Source: Deltaproteobacteria bacterium (GTDB lineage Bacteria > Myxococcota > Myxococcia > Myxococcales > 40CM-4-68-19). Taken from it: a stretch of DNA of 49,882 nt. Below the pieces are notes generated by a model, which worked only from the letters and a program-made list of their open reading frames with translations, ran no database searches and was not told the origin of the DNA. Where the stretch lies: the NCBI GenBank assembly GCA_005879805.1, contig VBKL01000071.1:1-49882 (forward strand), in the 5' to 3' direction. Of this stretch, positions 1-10,367 are shown piece by piece; the first letter of the stretch is position 1; each line of letters opens with the position of its first letter. The position numbers were made by a program, and so were the translations under genes.

Positions 1-1276
1 ATGCCGGAATCTGGTGCCCCCACCAGAGCTGCCGCGAGATGCACCAGTCGTGGATGTTGTGCAGCCAGCGGAAGAACTCCGCCTGCCACACCTCCGGCAC
101 GAAACGGATCCTGCCGGCCTCGACGGCGTGCACCACCGGCTCGGCGAGCGGCTTCATGGAGACGAACCACTGCTTGCTGAGGAGCGGCTCGACCACCGAC
201 CCGCAGCGCTGGCAGTGCCCGATCGAATAATTGTGCGGCTCGGTCCCGCGCTGGAGACCGAGCTCCGCGATGCGCGCCTTCAGCGCGGGGCGGACCTTGA
301 TGCGGTCCTGACCCCGGAAGGGGCCGGCGTTCTCGTTGAGCGTCCCGTCCGGGTTGAGGATGTTGACGAGCGGCAGGTGGTTCCGCTTCCCCGCCTCGAA
401 GTCCTCGAAGCTGTGCGCGGGGGTCACCTTCACAGCGCCGGTGCCGAACTTCGGATCGACCAGTTCGGCGTCGGCGATGATGGGGAACTCGCGGCCCACG
501 ATCGGGTGCCGGATCTTCTTGCCGACGAAATTCTCGTAGCGCGGGTCGTCGGGATGCACCGCGACCGCGGTGTCGCCGAGCATCGTCTCGGGCCGCGTGG
601 TCGCGACGACGATCTCGCCGCTGCCGTCCGCGAGGGGATAGGCGAACTTGTAGAGCTCGCCCTTCGTCTCCTGGTGATCGACCTCCAGATCGGAGAGCGC
701 CGTGCTGCAGCGCGGGCACCAGTTGATGAGGCGCTCCGCACGATAGAGCAGCTTCTCTTCGTGCAGCCGGTTGAACGCCTCGCGCACCGCCCGCGAGGAC
801 ATCTGGTCCATGGTGAACCGCTCGCGCTCCCAGTCGAGGGAGGCGCCGAGAGCGCGGTGCTGCACGCCGATGCGCGAGCCGTACTGCTCCTTCCACTTCC
901 ACACGCGGCGGACGAACTCCTCGCGGCCGAGATCGTGGCGCGACTTCTTTTCCGTCTTCTGCAGCTCGCGCTCGACCATCATCTGCGTGGCGATGCCGGC
1001 GTGGTCGATCCCGGGCAGCCACAGCGCATTGAAGCCGTTCATGCGCTTGTAGCGGACGAGCGCGTCCTCGAGCGTGGCGGTGAGCGCGTGGCCGATGTGC
1101 AGGCTGCCCGTGACGTTGGGCGGCGGCAGGACGATCGAGAACGGCGGCTTCTCGCTACGATCGGCGGCGCGGAAGTAGCCGCGCTCTTCCCATTCGCGCG
1201 CCCAGCGCGTCTCGACCGGGCGGGGCTCGTACGGCTTGTCGAGCACCGGATCGAGATCTGTGGCCGCGCGCGCCAT
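1..1276 (-). CDS. valS: Valyl-tRNA synthetase, N-terminal part (cut by window edge)
   Basis: Charges tRNA-Val with valine in the cytoplasm. The ATG at 1276 opens a frame that runs off the left edge after about 425 codons; the family is usually 880-950 residues, so the C-terminal half including KMSKS lies outside. Residues 46-63 carry the class I signature PPPNVTGSLHIGH, with HIGH at 60-63. Further on are the CP1 editing domain (VATTRPETMLGDTAV, then GTGAVKVTPAHD) and the WCISRQLWWGHQIP segment at the very edge. The MLGDTAVAVHP and WWGHQ segments fit ValRS rather than IleRS or LeuRS. It lies 113 bases downstream of a response-regulator gene on the same strand and could be read through from it. 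The visible part looks intact. Confidence 0.96.
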   Translation of the reverse strand, partial: MARAATDLDPVLDKPYEPRPVETRWAREWEERGYFRAADRSEKPPFSIVLPPPNVTGSLHIGHALTATLEDALVRYKRMNGFNALWLPGIDHAGIATQMMVERELQKTEKKSRHDLGREEFVRRVWKWKEQYGSRIGVQHRALGASLDWERERFTMDQMSSRAVREAFNRLHEEKLLYRAERLINWCPRCSTALSDLEVDHQETKGELYKFAYPLADGSGEIVVATTRPETMLGDTAVAVHPDDPRYENFVGKKIRHPIVGREFPIIADAELVDPKFGTGAVKVTPAHSFEDFEAGKRNHLPLVNILNPDGTLNENAGPFRGQDRIKVRPALKARIAELGLQRGTEPHNYSIGHCQRCGSVVEPLLSKQWFVSMKPLAEPVVHAVEAGRIRFVPEVWQAEFFRWLHNIHDWCISRQLWWGHQIPA

Positions 1277-1377
1277 CGACGAAAATCCCTCCGCTCCGCG
1301 CGGCTCGAGAGCGCGCGACCGCGTGGAGATACCACAACGATCCCATTCGGGGCAGAGCGCGCGGACTGTGGAGGGCA

Positions 1378-1405
1378 GGAGCGCGCTCTCTACTGTCCGC
1401 GCTCC
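1378..1405. terminator. Stem-loop over the stop codon of the receiver gene
   Basis: GGAGCGCG at 1378-1385 pairs perfectly with CGCGCTCC at 1398-1405 around a 12-base loop holding the stop codon of the upstream minus-strand gene. No T-run follows on either strand, so a role as an intrinsic terminator is uncertain. It may simply mark the gene end. Confidence 0.25.
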
Positions 1406-2535
1406 TTCATGAGCCGATCGAGCTCCTCGCGAATGATGGTCTCCGCGAGCTCGGGAATGACTTCCCAGGCGATCTTCTCGATCACGTCGCGGGAGGCCTT
1501 CGACAGGGCTTCCCGGAGCAGGGCCTCGCCTCCGTCGCCGGCCGGGCGCCTGTCCGGCCGGGAGGGCACCACCGATAGCGGTGTCTTGGTCGCTGGCGAA
1601 CGGACGGCGCGGAGCGGCGGAGCCTCTTCCTCGGCCATGTCGTCGTCGAGGAGGATTTCTTCCTCTACTTCCGCGGACATAGCCTCCGGCATGGGCGGGG
1701 GCCGCGCAGGCGGCGGAGGGCGGGAGACCGGCGCCGGCGGCTTCGAGCCGGGGACCGGCGCAGGGCGCGCTGTGGCAGGCCGCCCGGCTGCAGGAGGAGG
1801 TGTCGACGGCCTGGGAGCCGCCACTCCAGGCGGGCGGGAGCCCGGGGGCGGCGGGGCGGAGGAACGCGGCGCCCCCGGCGCGGGCGGCGCGGATGGACGT
1901 GGCGCTCCCGGCGTGGGCGGCCTGGCCCCCGCAGGCGGAGGGCCGGAAGGAGGCCGGGGCGCGGGAGGCCGTGCGCCCGCAGGGGGCGGCGCCGATGGTC
2001 GGGCGGCAGCACCTCCCGCGGCCGGGGGCGGCTGACTCGGAGGCCGCGCCGGCGGAGGAGGCTTGGAAACCTGCTGGGGAGGAGGACCCGGAGGACGGGG
2101 TGGCGGCGGCGCGAAGGGCCTCGCCGCCTGTGCCGGTGCCGGAGCCTGCGCACCGGCCGCCATCGGCTTCGGGTTGGCGAGAATCTGCTTCACCTGGTCG
2201 AGCAGCTTTTGCGAGTCGAACGGCTTCGCCATCTGCCCGTTGGCGCCGACCGCGACCGCGCGCGAGGGGTCGAGGGGCGTTCCGCCCCCGAGCAGGAGGA
2301 CCGGCGTCTGTTTCAGCGCGGCGTCGGCGCGGACCTTTTCGCAAAGCTCGTACCCGCTCAGGCCCGGCATGTCGACGTCGGCCAGGATCAAGTCAGGCTT
2401 GAGATCGCGCGCTCGCTCGAGCGCTTCCGTCCCGTTGGCGACCGTCGTGAGCGCGAAGTCCTCCTTCTTGAACACCATCCCGACGGCCGTGCGGATGGTC
2501 GTCGAGTCGTCGGCGAGGAGCAAGGACTTCGGCAT
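1390..2535 (-). CDS. Response regulator with Pro/Ala-rich linker and conserved C-terminal helix
   Basis: A 381-residue single-receiver protein without a DNA-binding domain. Residues 1-120 form the receiver: acidic pair D9-D10, likely phosphoacceptor D53 in LADVDMPG, and K104 in MAKPF. The Thr/Ser switch residue normally found at the end of strand 4 is replaced by Gly in PVLLLGGG (G83). From about residue 125 to 300 the protein is a low-complexity Pro/Ala/Gly linker. The last 45 residues (SRDVIEKIAWEVIPELAET and on) form an amphipathic helix of a type I recall from deltaproteobacterial CheY-like proteins; I infer it docks to a partner. The start ATG at 2535 is clear. The gene lies between groEL and valS on the same strand. 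The partner kinase is unknown. Confidence 0.85.
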   Translation of the reverse strand: MPKSLLLADDSTTIRTAVGMVFKKEDFALTTVANGTEALERARDLKPDLILADVDMPGLSGYELCEKVRADAALKQTPVLLLGGGTPLDPSRAVAVGANGQMAKPFDSQKLLDQVKQILANPKPMAAGAQAPAPAQAARPFAPPPPRPPGPPPQQVSKPPPPARPPSQPPPAAGGAAARPSAPPPAGARPPAPRPPSGPPPAGARPPTPGAPRPSAPPAPGAPRSSAPPPPGSRPPGVAAPRPSTPPPAAGRPATARPAPVPGSKPPAPVSRPPPPARPPPMPEAMSAEVEEEILLDDDMAEEEAPPLRAVRSPATKTPLSVVPSRPDRRPAGDGGEALLREALSKASRDVIEKIAWEVIPELAETIIREELDRLMKERGQ

Positions 2536-2574
2536 GCGACGGGCGCCTCCGGAAAACGGCGGCGTTCACCTGTA

Positions 2575-2593
2575 CTCGCCCTCCTGGGGCGAG
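2575..2593 (-). terminator. Hairpin between groEL and the receiver gene
   Basis: CTCGCCC (2575-2581) and GGGCGAG (2587-2593) form a perfect 7-base-pair stem with a 5-base loop, 18 bases after the groEL stop. No U-tract follows on the minus strand, so it could be a weak terminator or an RNA-stability element. Confidence 0.4.
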
Positions 2594-2610
2594 GCAAGCT
2601 TTCGCAAACT

Positions 2611-4354
<1,744 letters not shown>

Positions 4355-4427
4355 GGGCGGTTTTGAAGATGGCTTGTCAGCCGGCGTCCATTGGTCTACG
4401 CAGCCCCCACCTTTCCAAGGAGATCGC

Positions 4428-5114
4428 ATGCTCGCCCTCGCCGCCACGCTGGCACTACTTGCGCAAGCCCCGCAAAGCGGCGCCGCCGGGGAGAAGGGAA
4501 AGGTCTCGGGCAAGGTGACGATCAGCGGACTCGCTCCCAAGCTCGCCAACCTGCCGGTGACCCGCGACATCAAGTCGTGCGGCAACAACAAGCCCGACGA
4601 GTCGCTGGTGGTCGGCCAGGCCGGCGGAGTGAAGAACGCCGTCGTCTGGATCGCGGACGGGCCCAAGCCGCCGCGCGGCTTCAAGCAGAAGTACAGGCTC
4701 GACCAGAAGAACTGCGAGTTCACGCCCCACATGGTGGCGATGCCCGAGGGAGGGGTCCTCGAGGTGGTGAACAGCGACAAGCTGTTCCACAACGTCCATG
4801 CACGCCAGGGCGAGAAGACCATCTTCAACTACGCGATGCCGGTGCCGGACTACACCATTCCCAAGCAGCTCAAGTCGGCGGAGCGCTTGCGCGTCTCCTG
4901 CGACGTCCACCCCTGGATGCGGGCCTGGGTGGACGTGCTGCCGACCATCGCCTTCGCCGTGACGGACGATACGGGGACCTACACGATCGAAGGCGTACCG
5001 CCCGGCAAGCACAAGGTCAGGCTCTGGCACGAACGCCTCGGGGAGAAGGAGGAGGAAGTCGAAGTCGTCGATGGGCAGACGTCGACGCTCGACGTTCCGC
5101 TCACGCCGCGATGA
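4428..5114 (+). CDS. Secreted cupredoxin-like protein with carboxypeptidase-regulatory domain
   Basis: A 228-residue protein. The ATG at 4428 is preceded by AAGGAG at 4417-4422 and opens a short signal peptide (MLALAATLALLAQA). A cupredoxin-like fold covers roughly residues 25-170, with a plausible type 1 copper set: H121 in LFHNVH, C158, H161 and M164 in SCDVHPWM. Residues 172-228 look like a carboxypeptidase regulatory-like beta sandwich (TDDTGTYTIEGVPPGKHKVRLW). Periplasmic electron transfer or copper binding is therefore possible, but no redox partner is nearby. Its stop overlaps the next start (ATGA). An upstream TTG at 4374 is in frame but lacks a ribosome site. Confidence 0.8.
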   Translation: MLALAATLALLAQAPQSGAAGEKGKVSGKVTISGLAPKLANLPVTRDIKSCGNNKPDESLVVGQAGGVKNAVVWIADGPKPPRGFKQKYRLDQKNCEFTPHMVAMPEGGVLEVVNSDKLFHNVHARQGEKTIFNYAMPVPDYTIPKQLKSAERLRVSCDVHPWMRAWVDVLPTIAFAVTDDTGTYTIEGVPPGKHKVRLWHERLGEKEEEVEVVDGQTSTLDVPLTPR

Positions 5115-5560
5115 CCGTGCGAATCGACCCTGACTTCCTCGTCCGCTGGGTGCGGGAGGAGCTGGAGCAAACGGGCGAGGCGGGAGTACTCGCCGCTCTC
5201 GCTGCGCGCGGCGCGGCGGACGGCCTCGACGAGGACGAGGCGGAACTGGAAGCCGCCGAAGAGCTCGCCGATCGGCGCGGGCTGCGCGTCGCCCTTCTCG
5301 ATGCCTCCGTCGGTCTCGACGAGGTCCAGATCCGCGAGGCGCGCGGCGGGATCGAATGGATCGAGCGGGCGCTCCGTCCCGAGGGCCAGCGGGACCTGTT
5401 CGGCGAGCTTTCGCCATCGAGCTGCACCGCGTTCCTGCGCAGCAGCGCCGGGGCGGCGGAACGGTTGCGAACGCTCGCGCGGCTGCTCCGGGAAGAGCCG
5501 CATGCCTCGCGCGCCGAGCTGCCCGGCCTGGGCGGCAGTCCCGGCTGCTCGATGCGTTGA
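5111..5560 (+). CDS. Hypothetical acidic protein
   Basis: A 149-residue protein I do not recognise. The ATG overlaps the stop of the cupredoxin gene by 4 bases, suggesting translational coupling. The sequence is Glu/Asp/Ala-rich and mostly helical by inspection, with no signal peptide, membrane segment or catalytic motif that I can see. G/C third-position bias supports it as coding. It is followed by plsB after 19 bases, so the three genes probably share a transcript. Confidence 0.6.
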   Translation: MTVRIDPDFLVRWVREELEQTGEAGVLAALAARGAADGLDEDEAELEAAEELADRRGLRVALLDASVGLDEVQIREARGGIEWIERALRPEGQRDLFGELSPSSCTAFLRSSAGAAERLRTLARLLREEPHASRAELPGLGGSPGCSMR

Positions 5561-5579
5561 TCGTGCTAGTTTGCCGGGC

Positions 5580-8168
5580 GTGGCCGAGCCGGGGACCCTT
5601 CCCGCGACGTTGCCCTCAGTAGCGCCTTCCCGGCGTTCCGCTCACTACGGTCCGTTCGCACGCTGGCTGCTCAATGCGCTCTTCGGGCCGATCGCGTTTC
5701 CCGACGAGGCGCGCGCCTCGCTCGCGCAGGCAGCGGAGAGAGGCACCGTCGTCTACGTGCTCCGCTCCTCTGCGCTCCTTCATCTCCTCTACCTGAACTG
5801 GAGCTTCTGGCGGCTCGCCCTTCCCCTCGCGCGCGCCGCGACCGGGCTCGGGTACCGGATCTTCGCTCCCTTCGCGCGCTGGTATCTGGGAGGTGAGCAG
5901 GTCCGTCCTCCCGAAGGCGCCAAGGATCGTTCCGGAGCGGGAGTGGTGGAAGCCGTCCGCCAGGGCGAGTCGGCCCTCGTCTTCCTGCGCATGCCGCGAA
6001 CCTTGCCGAGCGCCGTGGCGCGGCTTTCCGATCCCTTTCCCGAGCTCGTCGCTCTACAGCGGGCGAATCCAGGTCGCCCGATTCTCCTCGCCCCCGTCAC
6101 GCTGCTGTGGAGGAGGCGCCCGAAGAAGCTGCGCGGCACGGTCCGCGACTTCCTCTTCGGCGATCCGGAGGAGCCGGGCGCCATCCGCAGCGTCTCCTCC
6201 TTCCTCTTCCATCGCAGGCAGGCGGTGGTGAAGGTGAGCGCTCCCATCGATCTGGCCGCGGTCGCCGCGGAGGATCCGGCGGCGCCCAACGACAGCGTGG
6301 CGCGGAGGGTTCGCGGCGCGCTCTACCATCACCTCGCCCGTGAGGCGCGCGTCGTCACCGGTCCGCCGCTGAAGAGCCCGCAGCGCGTCGCGGAGCAGAC
6401 GCTCAACGATCTGCAGCTGCGTCACGCATTGGAGGAGATCGCCAGCGAAAAGAAGGTCTCGAAAGAGCAGCTCGATCGGACGGCGCGCAAGCACCTGCGC
6501 GAGATCGCGGCCCGCTACACGCCCTTCGCCGTCGATCTGCTCAAGGCGGTGGTGGGCTGGATCTTCACCCGCATCTACGACGGCGTGGACGTCGACGAGG
6601 CCGGGATGCAGCGGCTCGCGCAGGCGGGGCAACGGGCGCCGCTCGTCCTCTGCCCGTCGCACAAGAGCCACTTCGACTACATGGTGATGTCCGTCGTCTG
6701 CGACGACTACGGCCTGCAGCCGCCCCACGTCGCGGCCGGCGACAACCTGAACTTCTGGCCGGTCGGGCGGCTTCTGCGCATGGGCGGAGCGTTCTTCATC
6801 CGGCGCAGCTTCAAGGGCGACCGCGTGTACGGCGCGGTCATGGCCGCGTACGTGAAGCGGCTCCTCACCGACCGCTTCACGCAGGAGTTCTTCATCGAGG
6901 GCGGCCGGTCGCGCACGGGGAAGCTGCTCCCGCCCAAGTTCGGAATGCTCACCCTGGAAGTGGAGGGATGGCTGAGCGGCGTTCGCGAGGACGTGATGTT
7001 CGCGCCCATCTCCATCTCCTACGAGAAGATCCCCGAGGCGCGGAGCTATCAGCAAGAATTGCTCGGCGGCGAGAAGCAGAAGGAGGACGCTCGCGCGCTC
7101 CTCTCCGCGACCAAGGTGCTGCGCAGCCGGTTCGGCAGGATCACCATCCGTTTCGACGACCCCATCTCGCTGCGCCGCGTATTCGAGGAGCGCGGGATCG
7201 ATCCGGAGACGCACACTCCCGAGGAGCGCAGGGCGCTGGTCCGGGCGTTGGGCCTGCGCATCGCCGCCGGGATCAACCGTGCCATGCCAGTCGCGCCGGT
7301 CGGTCTGGCGAGCGCGGTCCTCCTCAGCCACGATCGCCGCGGCATGGCCGAGGACGAGGTGCTCTCCCGGGCCGAGTTCCTGCACCAGGCGGCGCTCGAT
7401 GGCGGCGCGCGCACGCCGGCGTGGCAAACGAACGCGCGGGAGACTCCCCCGGCGTCCCTGCGCGAGTCTGGCCTCGTCCAGCGTGCGCTAAGGTCGCTGA
7501 CCGTCGACGGCCACTTGAAATCGCAGGAAGCGGGAGGGCAGCGCTTCTATTCCGTGGTCGAGGAGCGCCGGATGGCGCTCGACTACCACAAGAACTCGAT
7601 CCTCCATTTCCTCGTCGCTCCCGCCATCCTCGCGGTCGCGCTGCGCAGCTTCGGCGGGCAGCGCGTTCGCGTCCCGGAGCTGATGCGACGAGCCCGCGAG
7701 CTTTCCCAGAACCTCAAGTACGAGTTCATCTTCGAGCCCGGGCGCACGCTGGAATCGGTGGTCGAGGCGACCCTCGGGCATCTCGTGCGCTGGGGAATCG
7801 TCGAGCGCCAGGGAGACGACGCCGTCCCGGTCGCGTCGGGCGTACGCGCCGGGCAGCTGCTCGCCGATCTCCTCCGCCCGTATCTGGAAGGGTTGTGGGT
7901 GGCGGTCGACGCCCTCGAGTTGCTCCAGGCAGGGCCGATGAGCTCGCGGGAGTGGACGCAGAAGGCGCTCGATCGCGGCCGCGCCGCCTGGCTGGCCGGC
8001 CGCATCCGCCGCGTGGAGTCGCTCTCCAAGGCGACGCTGGAGAATGGCATCGACGCCCTGCGCGACCGCGAAGTCATCCGCGGCGCCAAGGTCGAGCTGA
8101 CCCCGGAGTGGCGCTCGCGCGAAAAGGTCGCCCGGCTGGCGGAAGAAGTAGACCGATACCTCGTGTAG
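5580..8168 (+). CDS. plsB: Glycerol-3-phosphate 1-O-acyltransferase (PlsB-type)
   Basis: Transfers acyl chains to sn-glycerol-3-phosphate, the first step of phospholipid synthesis, at the inner membrane. About 862 residues from the GTG at 5580, near the E. coli size (807). The four acyltransferase blocks appear in order: HX4D as HKSHFD (H361, D366), GGAFFIRRSFKGD, FFIEGGRSRTGKL, and a PISISYEKIPE block. A hydrophobic segment (SSALLHLLYLNWSFWRLAL) lies near the N-terminus. The start is uncertain: TTG at 5571 is also in frame, and the frame stays open further upstream but overlaps the previous gene with unlike composition. An acyltransferase of the DHAPAT group is the alternative. Confidence 0.9.
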   Translation: MAEPGTLPATLPSVAPSRRSAHYGPFARWLLNALFGPIAFPDEARASLAQAAERGTVVYVLRSSALLHLLYLNWSFWRLALPLARAATGLGYRIFAPFARWYLGGEQVRPPEGAKDRSGAGVVEAVRQGESALVFLRMPRTLPSAVARLSDPFPELVALQRANPGRPILLAPVTLLWRRRPKKLRGTVRDFLFGDPEEPGAIRSVSSFLFHRRQAVVKVSAPIDLAAVAAEDPAAPNDSVARRVRGALYHHLAREARVVTGPPLKSPQRVAEQTLNDLQLRHALEEIASEKKVSKEQLDRTARKHLREIAARYTPFAVDLLKAVVGWIFTRIYDGVDVDEAGMQRLAQAGQRAPLVLCPSHKSHFDYMVMSVVCDDYGLQPPHVAAGDNLNFWPVGRLLRMGGAFFIRRSFKGDRVYGAVMAAYVKRLLTDRFTQEFFIEGGRSRTGKLLPPKFGMLTLEVEGWLSGVREDVMFAPISISYEKIPEARSYQQELLGGEKQKEDARALLSATKVLRSRFGRITIRFDDPISLRRVFEERGIDPETHTPEERRALVRALGLRIAAGINRAMPVAPVGLASAVLLSHDRRGMAEDEVLSRAEFLHQAALDGGARTPAWQTNARETPPASLRESGLVQRALRSLTVDGHLKSQEAGGQRFYSVVEERRMALDYHKNSILHFLVAPAILAVALRSFGGQRVRVPELMRRARELSQNLKYEFIFEPGRTLESVVEATLGHLVRWGIVERQGDDAVPVASGVRAGQLLADLLRPYLEGLWVAVDALELLQAGPMSSREWTQKALDRGRAAWLAGRIRRVESLSKATLENGIDALRDREVIRGAKVELTPEWRSREKVARLAEEVDRYLV

Positions 8169-8281
8169 GCCGGTCGACCGGTACCTCGCCTGACAGCCTG
8201 TCGAACACGCGGGCGCAGCACCCTTGAAGTCTCCGGGCGCTGCGGTAGGGTCCCCCGCAACCGAATCGAAAGGGCAGCAAA

Positions 8282-9208
8282 ATGGAATTCACTGGGCGCG
8301 TCCGAGAGATCCTGAGCTGGTACCACTCCGACAATCCGGGAACGAAGACGAACATCGCCCGTTTGCTCAACCACGGGCGCCTCGCCGGCAGCGGCCGCCT
8401 CGTCATCCTTCCAGTGGACCAGGGCTTCGAGCACGGACCCGCGCGCTCCTTCGCGCCCAATCCCTCCGGGTACGATCCCGAGTATCACGCGCAGCTAGCC
8501 ATCGACTCCGGCTGCAACGCCTACGCCGCACCGCTCGGGTTCCTCGAGGCGGTGGCGGGCAAGCTCGCAGGCCAGATCCCGCTCATCCTCAAGCTCAACA
8601 ACAGCGACACGCTGTCGAAGGGGCATCCGCCCTGCTCGGCCGTCACGGGCTCGGTGAAGGACGCGGTCCGGCTCGGCTGCGCGGCGATCGGGTACACCAT
8701 CTATCCGGGCTCCGCGGCGCGGAACACCATGTACCAGGACCTCCGCGAGCTGATCGCCGAGGCGAAGGACAGCGGTCTCGCGGCGGTCGTCTGGAGCTAT
8801 CCGCGCGGCGAAGGCATCACCGACAAGAAGGGCGAGACCGCGGTCGACGTCGCCGGGTACGCCGCCCACATCGCCTGCGAGCTGGGAGCGCACATCGTCA
8901 AGGTGAAGCCGCCGATGGAGTTCGTGTACCAGCCGGAGAACCAGAAGGTCTTCGAGAAGTTCAACATCCCCATCAAGACGATGGCCGATCGCGTCCGCCA
9001 CGTCGTGCAGTGCTGCTTCAACGGCAAGCGCATCGTCATCTTCTCCGGTGGCGAGGCAAAGAGCACTGACGAGCTCATGCAGGAGATCCGCGGGCTGCGC
9101 GACGGCGGGGCCTTCGGCTCGATCATGGGCCGCAACGCCTTCCAGCGGCCGCACGACGAAGCGGTGAAGCTCCTGCGCGACGTGATGGACGTCTTCGCTG
9201 GGAAGTAG
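8282..9208 (+). CDS. fbaB: Class I fructose-bisphosphate aldolase (FbaB/DhnA type)
   Basis: A 308-residue Schiff-base aldolase of the archaeal/DhnA group, cleaving fructose-1,6-bisphosphate to DHAP and glyceraldehyde-3-phosphate. Family traits are LPVDQGFEHGP (residues 43-53), LKLNNSD, IGYTIYPGS, VWSYPRGEG and HIVKVKPP, where the Schiff-base lysine is expected (K207 or K209), followed by FSGGEAKS and GSIMGRNAFQRP for phosphate binding. Length is standard. The ATG at 8282 follows AGGGCAGC. It ends 2 bases from the convergent neighbour. A related DhnA enzyme with another aldol substrate is possible but less likely. Confidence 0.9.
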   Translation: MEFTGRVREILSWYHSDNPGTKTNIARLLNHGRLAGSGRLVILPVDQGFEHGPARSFAPNPSGYDPEYHAQLAIDSGCNAYAAPLGFLEAVAGKLAGQIPLILKLNNSDTLSKGHPPCSAVTGSVKDAVRLGCAAIGYTIYPGSAARNTMYQDLRELIAEAKDSGLAAVVWSYPRGEGITDKKGETAVDVAGYAAHIACELGAHIVKVKPPMEFVYQPENQKVFEKFNIPIKTMADRVRHVVQCCFNGKRIVIFSGGEAKSTDELMQEIRGLRDGGAFGSIMGRNAFQRPHDEAVKLLRDVMDVFAGK

Positions 9209-9210
9209 AG

Positions 9211-9963
9211 CTAGGGCGAATCCGGTTCGGGCGGCGGACGCGCCTGCGCCCACTGTTCAGGTGTGGGCCGCAGCGTCACGTCGACCTGTTCCCCGACCGA
9301 TGCAGAGATCTCCGGGCTGCACGGCGCGGTGTCGCACGAGAGCTTGGAATCGGTGACCGGTCCCGGCGCCGTGCGCGGCAATTCCGGACGCACGAGGCCC
9401 ACGCGGCAGCGGGCTCCATGCGGGATCCACAATGTGGCGCGACCGTCGAGCACGCCGGCCCGCGCCTCCCAGGTATCGCCGCCGTCGCAAACCGCGCGCA
9501 CGGCCAGCGCCGCGCGCACGGCTCCCTTCGGGCGGACCACTTCGACGGCCGCTCGCCCGGGACGCTCGAACACCGCCACCCAGGTGGCCGGCTTCCGGGC
9601 GATGACGGTCGCATAGCCCTCCTGGGGGTTTCTGAAGAAGCGCGGCGGCGGCAATGCCTCGCAACGCCACGCGCCCTTGGCGAGACCGGGCCATTTGGCC
9701 TCGCCGAAGACGTCGGTGAGACCTACGAACTCCTTGCCGCCGGGCCCTACGCACTTGACCCTCGCATCGATGACCGGGTGCCTGAGATCGTCGAACACCT
9801 GGACCACGAGGGGACCGGGATTCTGCATGACGAGCCAGAGGATGACCGCGATGAGCACGAAGACGGCGCCGACCACCGTTCCCTCGAGCCATCCCGGAAC
9901 CCGGCTCACGAACCTTGGCTCGAACGATCCGGAGTGGCCCGCCTGAACGCCGTCCTCGCTCAC
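9211..9963 (-). CDS. Membrane-anchored hypothetical protein
   Basis: About 250 residues from the GTG at 9963, which overlaps the queD stop (GTGA). One N-terminal membrane helix (about residues 26-47, WLEGTVVGAVFVLIAVILWL) is followed by an extracytoplasmic part of beta-rich look, with phrases such as VVQVFDDLRHPVIDARVKC and GLTDVFGEAKWPGL resembling carboxypeptidase-regulatory or Ig-like repeats. I do not recognise a family. It follows queD in the crp-queD transcript, but nothing links it to queuosine synthesis. Confidence 0.65.
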   Translation of the reverse strand: MSEDGVQAGHSGSFEPRFVSRVPGWLEGTVVGAVFVLIAVILWLVMQNPGPLVVQVFDDLRHPVIDARVKCVGPGGKEFVGLTDVFGEAKWPGLAKGAWRCEALPPPRFFRNPQEGYATVIARKPATWVAVFERPGRAAVEVVRPKGAVRAALAVRAVCDGGDTWEARAGVLDGRATLWIPHGARCRVGLVRPELPRTAPGPVTDSKLSCDTAPCSPEISASVGEQVDVTLRPTPEQWAQARPPPEPDSP

Positions 9964-10340
9964 GGCACGTACTCGGCGCGGCTGTTTTCCGTCTCGAACA
10001 CTTCCACCCGGCAGATGCGGACCCGCTCGTCGTCCAGCTCGCGGGAGAGCTCCTCGCAGAAGAACCGCGCCAGCTCCTCGGCGGTCGGGTTCCGGCCACC
10101 TTCCTGGAAGGGCTCGATCTCGTTGATGTTGCGGTGATCGAACCGCGCCGCCGCGGCGGCCGCCGACTTCTTCAGGCGGGCGAAGTCCAATACGTAGCTC
10201 GTCCTGTCGAGCTCCGTCGCCTCGGCGTGGACGACCAGGCGGTAGTTGTGCCCGTGCAAATCTTCGCACCGATCCTCGGACAGACGCACCTGATGCGCCG
10301 CCGAAAACCAGAGCTGCTTGCTCGCGCGGTAGACGCCCAC
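9960..10340 (-). CDS. queD: 6-carboxy-5,6,7,8-tetrahydropterin synthase QueD
   Basis: A 126-residue member of the 6-pyruvoyl-tetrahydropterin synthase fold. It converts dihydroneopterin triphosphate to 6-carboxytetrahydropterin on the way to queuosine and 7-deazaguanines. Zinc ligands are visible as H16 (SAAHQ) and H29/H31 (LHGHNY). The Cys before them (C25 in RCEDLHGH) is the catalytic one in QueD, and D68-H69 follow in RFDHRNINE. The start is GTG at 10340 with no obvious ribosome site. It lies 27 bases after the Crp/Fnr gene and overlaps the next gene by 4 bases. Its pathway partner queE is at 20.3 kb. Confidence 0.9.
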   Translation of the reverse strand: MGVYRASKQLWFSAAHQVRLSEDRCEDLHGHNYRLVVHAEATELDRTSYVLDFARLKKSAAAAAARFDHRNINEIEPFQEGGRNPTAEELARFFCEELSRELDDERVRICRVEVFETENSRAEYVP

Positions 10341-10367
10341 GCGCGATACGTAACACGGTCGGACGGG

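Noticed and set aside
14..2035. Long open frame antisense to valS and the receiver gene
   Set aside because: Low-complexity translation with no family features; it results from high G+C and mirrors two well-supported genes on the other strand.
8170..8181. CCGGTCGACCGG palindrome after plsB as a terminator
   Set aside because: A 12-base palindrome without a loop or T-run; more likely chance in GC-rich DNA.
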